Shown here: positions 15,529 through 22,699 of the stretch, in pieces
Layout: the number at the start of each line of letters is the position of its first letter
Numbering within the stretch: position 1 is the first letter of the stretch
Assembly: GCA_034659435.1 (NCBI GenBank)
Contig: JAYEHJ010000091.1
Location: forward strand, 1-35,587
Direction of reading: 5' to 3'
DNA: 35,587 bases
From: JAGLYP01 sp034659435
GTDB lineage: Bacteria > Patescibacteriota > Patescibacteriia > Patescibacteriales > UBA12075
The notes under the pieces: generated by a model
Database searches by the model: none
Seen by the model: only the letters and a program-made list of their open reading frames with translations
What the model was told of the DNA's origin: nothing
Made by a program: the position numbers and the translations under genes

Positions 15529-17343
15529 TTAATCTTTTACCAACTCCTCAAATTTTTCCTTCTCAATTGTTTCATTTTTTAATAATTCTTTTACAACTTT
15601 TTCAATTTTATTTTTTTTATTTTTAATGATATCTTCGGCCATTTTGGCTGCGCGGGAAATAAAGGTAAATATTTCTTCATCTATTTTTTCAGCTATTTTT
15701 TCCGAATAATCGCGTTGTTCTGTAATTTCTCGTCCCAAAAATATCATTTCTTCTTTATTGCCAAAAGTGCGCGGCCCTAAAATTTCGCTCATGCCAAAAT
15801 CGGTAATCAAACGCCGAGCGATTGAGGTGGCGCGCCTAAGGTCGGAAGTGGCGCCTGTTGTAACCTCGCCGTATTTAATTTTTTCAGTTAAATACCCTCC
15901 CAAAAGAACCGCGATTTCTTCTATATATTCAGACTTGGTGTGCATATGCTTTTCTTCTGAGGGAAGTTTTATAGTGTAGCCGCCGGCCTGGCCGCGCGCG
16001 ATAATGGAAATTTTGTGCACCGGATCGGTATTTGGCAAAAAATGCGCCACAATCGCGTGTCCGGTTTCGTGGTAAGCGGTAATGTCTTTTTCTTTTTTGG
16101 TAATAACCCGCGATTTTCTCTCAGGACCAAGCATTACTTTTTCAATCGCGTCAAAAAGCTCGCCCATATCAATAATTTTTTTATTCTTTCTTGCCGCTAA
16201 AATCGCCGCCTCATTAAGAACATTAGCTAAATCAGCTCCGCTAAATCCCGGAGTGCGCTCCGCAATCCGGCGCAAACTAACATCTTTTGCAAATGGCTTT
16301 TTTTTGGCGTGCACTTTTAAAATCGCCTGTCTTTCATTGATATCCGGATTTTCCAAAACAACTTGGCGGTCAAAACGGCCCGGGCGCAAAAGTGCTTTGT
16401 CTAAAACATCAGGGCGATTGGTCGCGGCAAGCACTATAATATTGGTATTTAGCTCAAATCCGTCCATTTCAACCAATATCTGATTTAAAGTCTGCTCCCT
16501 TTCGTCATGAGAGCCGCCAAGGCCTGCGCCGCGTTTTCTGCCGACAGCATCAATTTCATCAATAAAAACAATGCAAGGCGTATTTTTTTTGGCTTTTTTA
16601 AATAAATCGCGCACGCGGGAAGCGCCGACCCCGACAAACATTTCAACAAACTCAGAGCCGGAAATATGAAAAAACGGCACTTTTGCCTCGCCGGCCGTGG
16701 CTCGCGCCAATAAGGTTTTGCCTGTGCCGGGACTTCCAAGAAGCAAAACTCCGCGCGGTATGCGAGCGCCTAAATCCAAAAATTTTTTTGGATTGCGCAA
16801 AAATTCAACCACTTCCTTAAGCTCCTCTTTAGCCTCTTTAACACCGGCAACATCTTTAAAAGTTATTTTGTTTTTTTCATCTTTGGTAAATTCCTTGGCC
16901 TGCGACTGTCCGAACATCATCGCGCGCGAATTAGCGCCTTGCACGCCGCGCATCATTAAAAATACAAAAAGGCCTATAAGCAAAAACGGCAGTAAAAACG
17001 GCAAAAGCGTTGCCAGCCAATAATCAAAACCTTCGCCTTCTCTTACTTCAATATTTAATTCCGCGATTTTTTCTTTTTCTACTCCAAAATTATTTAATAA
17101 TTCGGATAAAGATTCGCCTGTTTCCTTTTTTACAGTTTCTTTTTTGCCGTCTTTCAAATGCATCTCTATCTTTGTGCCTTCAACAATAATTTTTTCAAGC
17201 TCATTATTGTTAATGCGAGAAATAAGAACTCCGGTGCTAACTCTTTCTGATTCTTTTTTTGGTTCGCCCATAAAATTAAACAAAGCGATAATCAAAATAA
17301 ATATTATAAAAAATATTCCAAAATTTTTAAATAAATTTTTCAT
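15529..17343 (-). CDS. ftsH: ATP-dependent zinc metalloprotease FtsH
   Basis: A 604-residue membrane AAA+ protease that degrades misfolded membrane proteins and unstable regulators. There are N-terminal helices at about 7-25 and 110-131 around an extracytoplasmic domain (VSTGVLISRINNNELEKI). The AAA module has Walker A GSPGTGKTLLA (about 200), the pore loop FVEMFVGVGASRVRDLF, Walker B CIVFIDEIDAVGR, the SRH arginines ATNRPDVLDKALLRPGRFDRQ, and the zinc motif HETGH (about 424). The C-terminal protease domain contains GGYTIKLPSEEK and GATSDLRRAT. The length is slightly short for the family, with a compact C-terminal tail. No Shine-Dalgarno sequence; its own promoter lies upstream. Confidence 0.97.
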   Translation of the reverse strand: MKNLFKNFGIFFIIFILIIALFNFMGEPKKESERVSTGVLISRINNNELEKIIVEGTKIEMHLKDGKKETVKKETGESLSELLNNFGVEKEKIAELNIEVREGEGFDYWLATLLPFLLPFLLIGLFVFLMMRGVQGANSRAMMFGQSQAKEFTKDEKNKITFKDVAGVKEAKEELKEVVEFLRNPKKFLDLGARIPRGVLLLGSPGTGKTLLARATAGEAKVPFFHISGSEFVEMFVGVGASRVRDLFKKAKKNTPCIVFIDEIDAVGRKRGAGLGGSHDEREQTLNQILVEMDGFELNTNIIVLAATNRPDVLDKALLRPGRFDRQVVLENPDINERQAILKVHAKKKPFAKDVSLRRIAERTPGFSGADLANVLNEAAILAARKNKKIIDMGELFDAIEKVMLGPERKSRVITKKEKDITAYHETGHAIVAHFLPNTDPVHKISIIARGQAGGYTIKLPSEEKHMHTKSEYIEEIAVLLGGYLTEKIKYGEVTTGATSDLRRATSIARRLITDFGMSEILGPRTFGNKEEMIFLGREITEQRDYSEKIAEKIDEEIFTFISRAAKMAEDIIKNKKNKIEKVVKELLKNETIEKEKFEELVKD

Positions 17344-17436
17344 GTATTAATAAGATTGCCGTATTATTATATTGCTTTATGCTTAAAATAATACAACAAT
17401 GCGACAATTTAACAATTAAATTAAATTACTTATTTT

Positions 17437-17465
17437 AGTATACAATATGTATTTATACTTGGCAA
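17437..17465 (-). promoter_or_regulatory. Promoter of ftsH
   Basis: On the minus strand TTGCCA (17465-17460), 17 bases, TATACT (17442-17437). It predicts a leader of roughly 85 bases. Confidence 0.55.
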
Positions 17466-17489
17466 ATGCCACTAACTATAATTTATTGC

Positions 17490-17506
17490 TATTCGGCGGC
17501 AGTCCC
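17490..17506. repeat. Half site of the GGGACTGTCGCC palindrome family
   Basis: ATTCGGCGGCAGTCCC followed by ATTTAAA, the same junction as the right end of the 187-bp element. The opposite arm is absent. Confidence 0.65.
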
Positions 17507-17512
17507 ATTTAA

Positions 17513-17551
17513 AAAGCCGCGGAAAATTTAAAAATTTTTCCGCGGCTTTTT
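17513..17551 (-). terminator. Terminator of rpsA
   Basis: AAAAGCCGCGGAAAA and TTTTCCGCGGCTTTT form a long perfect stem around an AT-rich loop, about 30 bases after the rpsA stop, with a T run on the minus strand. Confidence 0.85.
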
Positions 17552-17579
17552 ATTTTCAGAATTTTAAAATTCCACAATC

Positions 17580-18707
17580 CTATTTTTTCACCTTCGCTTT
17601 CGCAATCTCATCAGAATAAGCCAGACCCAAGCGGTGCTCTTTCGGTTCAATTGACACGATTTCAAAATTCATTTTATCGCCTGCCTTGAATTTATCATTG
17701 ATTTTTTCTTTTGGCGCAAGCCTTATTTGGCTGATGTGCGCCAATCCGTGAATATCATCGTCAAGTTTTATAAACAGTCCGAATGGATTAATCTTAATAA
17801 TGGTTCCTTTGACGATCTGTCCGACTTTAAATTTTTCGCTAACTCCGTCCCACGGATCTTTAAGCAATTTTTTGGCGCTTAAAAATATTTTTGAATCTTT
17901 CAGATTGATTACTTCCGCCTTGATAACATCATCGACCTTATAAAGTTCGGCAGGATTGTCAATTCTCTGCCATGCCAATTCGGAAATATGGACAAGCCCT
18001 TCCAAATTTTCGCCAAAACTGATAAAAACGCCGAAATTGGTAATCGCGGTAATAGAGCCGTCAACAATCGTGCCGACTTTGTATTTGGAAATAATGTCTT
18101 TTTGTTTTTCTCCCCAAGCGTCTTTTTCCGAGAAAATAATTTTATCTTCATGCTCGTTCAAAGTCATTACTTTCACTTCAAACTCTTTGCCCGCGAAAGA
18201 TCTTAATTTTTCCAAAATCTTGCCTTTGTCGCCGCCATTAATTCTTGGATAATTCTCCGGCGCCAATTGCGAAACCGGCAAAAATCCGGCAATCTGGCGG
18301 TATTTTACCAGCAAGCCGCCCTTATTGGCATCAGCCACTTTTACTTTAATTGTATCTTTGCTTTCATGCGCGGTTCTAAGGCCTTCCCAGGCCTTTTCCT
18401 GTCCGGCATATTTAAAAGATAATTCCAATTCGCCATTTTCATTTTCCGGCTCCAAAACAGTCGCCTCAATCATGTCGCCGGCTTTAAGTCCGGCATACTC
18501 TTCATCTTCTTCGTATAATTCCGGACCGCGCACAACACCGGTCATAATTCCGTCAATATCAAGCTTTACTTCCGCTTTTGAAGCGGAAATTACCTCTCCT
18601 TTAATCAAATCTCCAGCTTGCGGAGTTTTAAATTTGTGACTATCTAATAATTTATCAAAGTCATCATGGCTTAAATTATTATTTTTGTTTTTTTTATCTT
18701 CCGGCAT
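17580..18707 (-). CDS. rpsA: 30S ribosomal protein S1
   Basis: A 375-residue protein with four S1 (OB-fold) repeats at about residues 33-100, 120-190, 210-280 and 295-365. Repeats 3 and 4 are the clearest: VDGSITAITNFGVFISFGENLEGLVHISELAW and VKGTIIKINPFGLFIKLDDDIHGLAHISQI. Four repeats is the compact form found in many non-proteobacteria; the six-repeat E. coli form is longer. S1 helps load structured or SD-poor mRNAs on the 30S subunit, of interest here because most genes in the window lack a Shine-Dalgarno sequence. The leader from the predicted promoter is about 140 bases, long enough for autoregulation, but no element was identified. Confidence 0.92.
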   Translation of the reverse strand: MPEDKKNKNNNLSHDDFDKLLDSHKFKTPQAGDLIKGEVISASKAEVKLDIDGIMTGVVRGPELYEEDEEYAGLKAGDMIEATVLEPENENGELELSFKYAGQEKAWEGLRTAHESKDTIKVKVADANKGGLLVKYRQIAGFLPVSQLAPENYPRINGGDKGKILEKLRSFAGKEFEVKVMTLNEHEDKIIFSEKDAWGEKQKDIISKYKVGTIVDGSITAITNFGVFISFGENLEGLVHISELAWQRIDNPAELYKVDDVIKAEVINLKDSKIFLSAKKLLKDPWDGVSEKFKVGQIVKGTIIKINPFGLFIKLDDDIHGLAHISQIRLAPKEKINDKFKAGDKMNFEIVSIEPKEHRLGLAYSDEIAKAKVKK

Positions 18708-18855
18708 ATTTTTAAAAATTTTCCCAACAAAAAAACATATTTTAACCTTTCTCTATGTTTGAGATGAAGTTTTTTAGCCACCTCTTTAGCTAAAATCAGC
18801 TGAATACTCACTAAAAATTTATTATAGGTGTTTATTTGATTTTGATTATGGTTTT

Positions 18856-18883
18856 ATTATACAGTGTTTTTTAAAAAATGCAA
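18856..18883 (-). promoter_or_regulatory. Promoter of rpsA
   Basis: On the minus strand TTGCAT (18883-18878), 16 bases, TATAAT (18861-18856). The rest of the 18708-18997 gap holds the rpsA leader and, rightward, the tRNA-Arg promoter; nothing else was recognised. Confidence 0.6.
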
Positions 18884-18930
18884 GGGAAAGTCTTGTCTCA
18901 TGGATAGAAGATATAATACATAATGTGATC

Positions 18931-18959
18931 TTGACTATAATCAATTAATTTGGTATATT
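18931..18959 (+). promoter_or_regulatory. Promoter of tRNA-Arg
   Basis: TTGACT (18931-18936), 17 bases, TATATT (18954-18959). A 6-bp hairpin TTGCCA/TGGCAA (18967-18984) followed by TTTTATTTT lies between it and the tRNA. Confidence 0.65.
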
Positions 18960-18997
18960 ACATCTATTGCCAAATCTGTGGCAATTTTATTTTATAA

Positions 18998-19069
18998 GCG
19001 CCCATAGTTCAACGGATAGAACACCAGCCTTCTAAGCTGGTTATGGGGGTTCGATTCCCTCTGGGCGCA
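18998..19069 (+). tRNA. tRNA-Arg (anticodon TCT)
   Basis: The acceptor GCGCCCA pairs with TGGGCGC, the D arm contains GTTCAACGGATAGAAC, the anticodon stem CCAGC/GCTGG encloses CTTCTAA with anticodon TCT, and the T loop is TTCGATT. The discriminator is A. CCA is not encoded. Confidence 0.95.
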
Positions 19070-19126
19070 CATTGACAATATTAAAGCAAAAATTTATAGT
19101 TATAGATATAATATTACTAAAAATTT

Positions 19127-19675
19127 ATGCGTATTATCAATTTATTGGAAATTATATTTTTGCTTGTATTGGTTTTTTGGTTTTTCTTTTTTATAGCGCA
19201 GGCTTATAACATAATATTCAGAGGCTATGCCCCGTTTATTTCCACTAAGAAAAGTGTAATCAAAAAAATAATTGATAATATCGAGCTAGAAAATAACGCT
19301 GTTATCTGCGAGCTGGGCTGTGGGCGAGCCGGATTTTTGCGCTTTGCGCGAAAGAAATTTTCAAATTCAAAAATAATCGGCTATGAATACGCGCTGTTGC
19401 CGTTTTTTTTGGCGCAAGTCCAAAATTGGCTTGGAAAAAACAATCTTGATATTAGAAGAAATGATATATTCAAAGTCGATTTAAGCAAAACTGATTTGGT
19501 ATATTGTTTTTTAAGCGTAAAAATGATGAAATTGCTTAAAGATAAATTTTTAAAAGAATTAAAGCCGGGAGCGCAAATTGTCAGCTATCAATTCAGATTA
19601 CCGGAGTTTGAGCCGATAAAAGTTATTGCCGGAGACAAAAATACTGAGAAAATTTATTTTTATAAAATTAAATAA
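19127..19675 (+). CDS. Membrane-anchored SAM methyltransferase, FAM173/ATPSCKMT-like
   Basis: A 182-residue protein. Residues 5-30 form one hydrophobic helix (LLEIIFLLVLVFWFFFFIA). Then come a class I methyltransferase motif I, VICELGCGRAGFLRFA (about 62-77), motif II IIGYEYALLPF, and a C-terminal VYCFLSVKMMKLLKDKFLKELKPGAQIVSYQF. This pattern (an N-terminal anchor, a phenylalanine-rich motif IV, MM-L--K---EL--GA-I-S) is that of the FAM173/ATPSCKMT group, which in mitochondria methylates a lysine of the ATP-synthase c subunit. The bacterial substrate is unknown. It lies between two tRNA genes and may share the tRNA-Arg transcript. Confidence 0.65.
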   Translation: MRIINLLEIIFLLVLVFWFFFFIAQAYNIIFRGYAPFISTKKSVIKKIIDNIELENNAVICELGCGRAGFLRFARKKFSNSKIIGYEYALLPFFLAQVQNWLGKNNLDIRRNDIFKVDLSKTDLVYCFLSVKMMKLLKDKFLKELKPGAQIVSYQFRLPEFEPIKVIAGDKNTEKIYFYKIK

Positions 19676-19695
19676 TTCAATGTTAATCTTTAAAT

Positions 19696-19718
19696 ATTAA
19701 CATTTGTTAAATGTTAAT
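19696..19718 (+). terminator. Inverted repeat after the methyltransferase gene
   Basis: A 10-bp perfect arm pair, ATTAACATTT (19696-19705) and AAATGTTAAT (19709-19718), with a 3-base loop, 21 bases after the stop. The following TGTTTAC is a poor T tract, so termination is likely weak. Confidence 0.35.
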
Positions 19719-19730
19719 TGTTTACATTAT

Positions 19731-19806
19731 GGTGGCTATAGTTCAACGGTTAGAACATCGGATTGTGGTTCCGATGATTCGGGTTCGATTCCCGATAGCC
19801 ACCCCA
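19731..19806 (+). tRNA. tRNA-His (anticodon GTG), CCA encoded
   Basis: The extra 5' G (-1) at 19731 faces C73 (19803), the hallmark of tRNA-His. Acceptor GTGGCTA/TAGCCAC, anticodon stem TCGGA/TCCGA around TTGTGGT, T loop TTCGATT. CCA is present at 19804-19806. Confidence 0.95.
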
Positions 19807-19820
19807 GCGAGATTTTAAAA

Positions 19821-19850
19821 ACAAAAACAGGCGAATAAGCCTGTTTTTGT
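19821..19850 (+). terminator. Terminator after tRNA-His
   Basis: ACAAAAACAGGC (19821-19832) and GCCTGTTTTTGT (19839-19850) form a 12-bp stem with a 6-base loop and a T-rich 3' arm. Confidence 0.8.
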
Positions 19851-19875
19851 TATGTTATATATGTAGCAAAGATTT

Positions 19876-19925
19876 TATGGGACTGTCGCCGAATGCCAAA
19901 ACCGGCATTCGGCGACAGTCCCATA
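19876..19925. repeat. Full palindromic repeat (GGGACTGTCGCC family)
   Basis: Two perfectly complementary 22-base arms (19876-19897 and 19904-19925), core GGGACTGTCGCCGAATGCC, with a 6-base loop. It is the most intact hairpin copy in the window and is intergenic. Confidence 0.9.
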
Positions 19926-20121
19926 TGAAATGAATTATGTCAACGTGTTGTACGAGATGTATCTAAGGGAGGTGAATTTGGGAAAAACTCGAGCCGAGAG
20001 TTTTTCCGCTTATTCCGTGCTAGGCGAGGGTCGGCGGAACGGAGTGAAGCGAAAGCGCAGCATCCCCGTAGCGTTTTCTTTCAAATTATATTTGTAAATT
20101 TATAATATGCAGCCACAAAAT
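19926..20121 (+). other. GC-rich unexplained block, candidate structured RNA or gene remnant
   Basis: A GC-rich patch in AT-rich surroundings. It contains a 10-bp hairpin GGAAAAACTC/GAGTTTTTCC (about 19981-20008) and a second, longer possible stem pairing GCTA...GGGT with ATCCC...TAGC (about 20020-20075) around a GCGAAAGC tetraloop. GGGAGG at about 19969-19974 precedes a TTG-initiated frame of 38 codons ending at about 20098 (GKTRAESFSAYSVLGEGRR then NGVKRKRSIPVAF). I recognise no Rfam family and no protein. Confidence 0.35.
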
Positions 20122-20151
20122 TTGACAAACCCTGGAAATTTATGATATATT
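20122..20151 (+). promoter_or_regulatory. Strong promoter of the nusA operon
   Basis: TTGACA (20122-20127), 18 bases, TATATT (20146-20151) with an extended TGA before the -10. It is among the best sigma70 matches in the window. Confidence 0.75.
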
Positions 20152-20165
20152 GAATTTATATTTAG

Positions 20166-20201
20166 GCTAGTTATCTAATTTAAGATACACTAGCTTTTTT
20201 T
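20166..20201 (+). terminator. Terminator-like hairpin in the nusA leader (candidate attenuator)
   Basis: GCTAGT (20166-20171) pairs with ACTAGC (20189-20194) and TATCT with AGATA inside, followed by seven Ts. It lies just 8 or so bases after the predicted start and 65 bases before nusA, so the transcript must read through it to express nusA. Confidence 0.65.
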
Positions 20202-20228
20202 ATACTAATTTTATTTATTAATTTACAT

Positions 20229-20263
20229 ATATTATGTGTCGCGTGATATATGTTATGTGAAAT
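20229..20263. repeat. Heptamer array before nusA
   Basis: Five 7-base units of the GTGATAT/ATGTTAT type, ending 3 bases before the nusA ATG and filling the place of a ribosome binding site. Confidence 0.6.
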
Positions 20264-20266
20264 TAT

Positions 20267-21679
20267 ATGTCAGAATTATCAAGTGCTATCAAACATGTTT
20301 GCGAGGAAAAAGGCTTGGATATGGACGCGGTAATATCTACCATTGAATACGCTTTGGCTGCCGCTTATCGCAAGGATTTTGGGCAAAAAAATCAAAATAT
20401 TATAGTTGAATTTGATACTGAAAAAGGGACTTCAAAAGTTTATGATGTTAAAACCGTGGTTGAGGATATTTTGGAAGAAGATGAACAGGAAAAAGAAAAA
20501 ATAAAGGATGAAAAAGTAAAAAGGGGCAAAGCTCCTGATGTTAAAAAAACGGATGGTAAAAAAGATGAAAAATCGGCTGAAGATAAAAATAAAAAAGAAG
20601 AAGATAAAAAGGACGAATCCGCCACCGCTAAAAAGTCGGCGGACTTGCCCGCCATAGCTTCAGCGGCGGAAGGCGAGGAAAGAAAATTTAATCCTAAAAC
20701 TGAAATTCAGATTAGTGATGCCAAAATGCTTAAAAAAACCGCGAAAATTGATGATGAAATTAAAACCAAGCTTGAAGTGCCGGATGCTTACGGACGCATG
20801 GCAGCGCAAACCGCCAAGCAGGTAATTATTCAAAGATTGCGGGAGGCAGAGCGGGAAATGATTTTTAATGATTTTAAAGACAAAGAACACGAGGTTGTTA
20901 GCGGCGTTATTCAAAGGCGCGAAGGCCGGATTATTTTGGTTGATTTGGGCAAGTCAGTCGGCGTTATTCCGCCGGATGAGCAAATTATCGGCGAGAAATA
21001 TAATACAGGCGACAGGGTTAAAGTTTATGTTAAAGAAGTTACTTTAAAGCCTAGGGGGCCGGAAATTATTCTTTCCCGCACTTCGGAAGAAATTTTGAAA
21101 AAAATATTTTATTTGGAAATTCCTGAAATTTCCAATGGCTTAATTGAGTTCAAAAGCGTGGCGCGCGAGGCAGGGTCGAGATCAAAGGTTGCCGTTTGGA
21201 CTGATTCGGAAAATGTTGATCCAATAGGTTCCTGCGTCGGCCAGCGCGGCTCTCGAATTCAAACTATTATCAATGAGCTTGGCGGGGAAAAAGTTGATAT
21301 CATTGAATATGATGACGATCTTAGCAGATATATTTCCAATGCTTTGTCTCCGGCAAAAATCGGTAAAATTGATATGAATGAAGAGACAAAAAAAGCCACA
21401 GTTACCGTTCCCAATGATCAGCTGTCTTTGGCAATCGGCAAAAGCGGACAAAACGCGCGTCTGGCAGCCAAGCTGACCGGTTGGAAAATTGATATTGTGG
21501 AAGATAAAGAGAATCAGGAATCAGGAATTAAGAATCAAGGAGAAGCTTCGGAAGATACCAAAAATGTTGATGATGTTGAAAATGCCGAAGAGAAAAACGA
21601 TGAACAGAATAAAGAGAAAATATCAAAAGATTCTGAAAATGTTAAAGCAGGCGAAGAAAAAGATGATGAAAAAAAATAA
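20267..21679 (+). CDS. nusA: Transcription termination/antitermination factor NusA
   Basis: A 470-residue RNA polymerase-binding factor. Residues 1-68 are the N-terminal polymerase-binding domain (MSELSSAIKHVCEEKGL...ALAAAYRKDF). It is interrupted at about 70-145 by a highly charged Lys/Glu/Asp-rich insertion not found in standard NusA. Then follow the rest of the N domain, the S1 domain (about 205-275, GVIQRREGRIILVDLG), KH1 (GSCVGQRGSRIQTII, about 317) and KH2 (AIGKSGQNARLAAKLTGW, about 388). The acidic C-terminal tail (about 410-470) begins with ENQESGIKNQGEAS, encoded by a heptamer array like those in polA. The terminator-like leader hairpin suggests autoregulation by readthrough, since NusA acts on such hairpins. 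Confidence 0.95.
   Translation: MSELSSAIKHVCEEKGLDMDAVISTIEYALAAAYRKDFGQKNQNIIVEFDTEKGTSKVYDVKTVVEDILEEDEQEKEKIKDEKVKRGKAPDVKKTDGKKDEKSAEDKNKKEEDKKDESATAKKSADLPAIASAAEGEERKFNPKTEIQISDAKMLKKTAKIDDEIKTKLEVPDAYGRMAAQTAKQVIIQRLREAEREMIFNDFKDKEHEVVSGVIQRREGRIILVDLGKSVGVIPPDEQIIGEKYNTGDRVKVYVKEVTLKPRGPEIILSRTSEEILKKIFYLEIPEISNGLIEFKSVAREAGSRSKVAVWTDSENVDPIGSCVGQRGSRIQTIINELGGEKVDIIEYDDDLSRYISNALSPAKIGKIDMNEETKKATVTVPNDQLSLAIGKSGQNARLAAKLTGWKIDIVEDKENQESGIKNQGEASEDTKNVDDVENAEEKNDEQNKEKISKDSENVKAGEEKDDEKK
21507..21541 (+). repeat. Heptamer array inside nusA
   Basis: Units TCAGGAA (twice), TTAAGAA and TCAAGGA (21514-21541), preceded by a degenerate unit. It is the same unit type and order as polA sites 1 and 3, and encodes NQESGIKNQ at the start of the C-terminal tail. 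Confidence 0.75.
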
Positions 21680-21696
21680 AAATTAATTATTTTTTT

Positions 21697-21731
21697 ATGC
21701 CGCATGTTATATGCTGCGTGTTGCGTAATTA
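21697..21731. repeat. Heptamer array before the pyrophosphatase gene
   Basis: Five 7-base units (ATGCCGC, ATGTTAT, ATGCTGC, GTGTTGC and a degenerate one), ending 10 bases before the true ATG. It contains false upstream start codons. Confidence 0.6.
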
Positions 21732-21741
21732 TACTAAAAAT

Positions 21742-22683
21742 ATGCTTCAAAAAATTTATATTATCGGCCATAAATCGCCTGATTTGGATTCGGTCGCGGC
21801 CGCCATTAGCTATGCTGGTTTTAAAAATAAACAGGAAAATACTGATATATATATGCCAGCAATAACTGAAGATATTAATCAGATAACAAAGTTTGTTTTA
21901 GATAAATTTAATCTGGAAACGCCGAAAATTTTAAATGACGCGAACGGTAAGAAAGTTATTTTGGTTGACCACAATGAAGCCAGTCAATCTTTGGAGGGAA
22001 TTAACGCGGCGGAAATTGTAGAAATTTTAGATCATCATAAATTAAATTTTCAATATGACCGGCCGATTGCGGCTAATATTAAGCCTTGGGGCGCAACCTG
22101 TTCAATTTTAGCGCAAATGTATTTGGATAATAATATTAATATTGATAAAAATTTAGCCGGTCTTATGCTGTCAGCCATTCTTGATGATACGTTAATTACA
22201 AAATCCCCCACTTGTACGGACAAAGACAAGGAATTAATTGAAAAATTAACCGGTTTAGCGGGAATAAGCGATTGGAAAGCATACGGTCTTGAAATGTTTA
22301 AAGTAAAGTCCAGCGTTAAAGATTTTACTGATTTGGAAATAATTAAAAACGATTTTAAAGATTTTGAATTTAAAGCCGGAAAATTCGGCATCGGCCAGGT
22401 GGAAACGGTTGATTTAAGCGAGTTTGACGCGCGCGCTGAAGCTTTGTTAGCGACAATGAAAAAAATGCGCGAAAAAGAAAATTATCATAGTGTTATTTTA
22501 TTTTTTACAGATGTTATTAAAGAGTGTTCGCGATTTTTAATTGCGTCAGATAATAAAAAAAATATTGTTAAAGCGCTTGGCGGAGAATTAAAAGATAATA
22601 AAGCGTGTACTCCAAGCATTTCCGGAATTATGTCCAGAAAAAAACAAGTTGTTCCTTTAATTTCAAAAGTTTTTGATAAATAA
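21742..22683 (+). CDS. ppaC: Manganese-dependent (family II) inorganic pyrophosphatase
   Basis: A 313-residue DHH/DHHA2 phosphoesterase that hydrolyses pyrophosphate. ATG 21742 gives MLQKIYIIGHKSPDLDSVAAAI, the canonical start; the longer frame from 21697 is translated repeat. Motifs in order: GHKSPDLDS, LVDHNEASQS, the DHH motif LDHHKLNF, GATCSILAQ, and LSAILDDTLITKSPTCT. The C-terminal DHHA2 domain ends in SGIMSRKKQVVPLISKVF, where the SRKKQVVP substrate-binding signature is intact. It lies between nusA and tig, probably co-transcribed, 62 bases after the nusA stop. Confidence 0.93.
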   Translation: MLQKIYIIGHKSPDLDSVAAAISYAGFKNKQENTDIYMPAITEDINQITKFVLDKFNLETPKILNDANGKKVILVDHNEASQSLEGINAAEIVEILDHHKLNFQYDRPIAANIKPWGATCSILAQMYLDNNINIDKNLAGLMLSAILDDTLITKSPTCTDKDKELIEKLTGLAGISDWKAYGLEMFKVKSSVKDFTDLEIIKNDFKDFEFKAGKFGIGQVETVDLSEFDARAEALLATMKKMREKENYHSVILFFTDVIKECSRFLIASDNKKNIVKALGGELKDNKACTPSISGIMSRKKQVVPLISKVFDK

Positions 22684-22699
22684 TTTAATACATATTTTT

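Noticed and set aside
19976..20090. SRP (4.5S) RNA
   Set aside because: The conserved domain IV internal loop with GGAA tetraloop and AGCAG partner could not be placed.
21697..21741. Longer start of the pyrophosphatase
   Set aside because: The 15 extra residues come from a heptamer array; the GHKSPDLDS motif expects the start at 21742.
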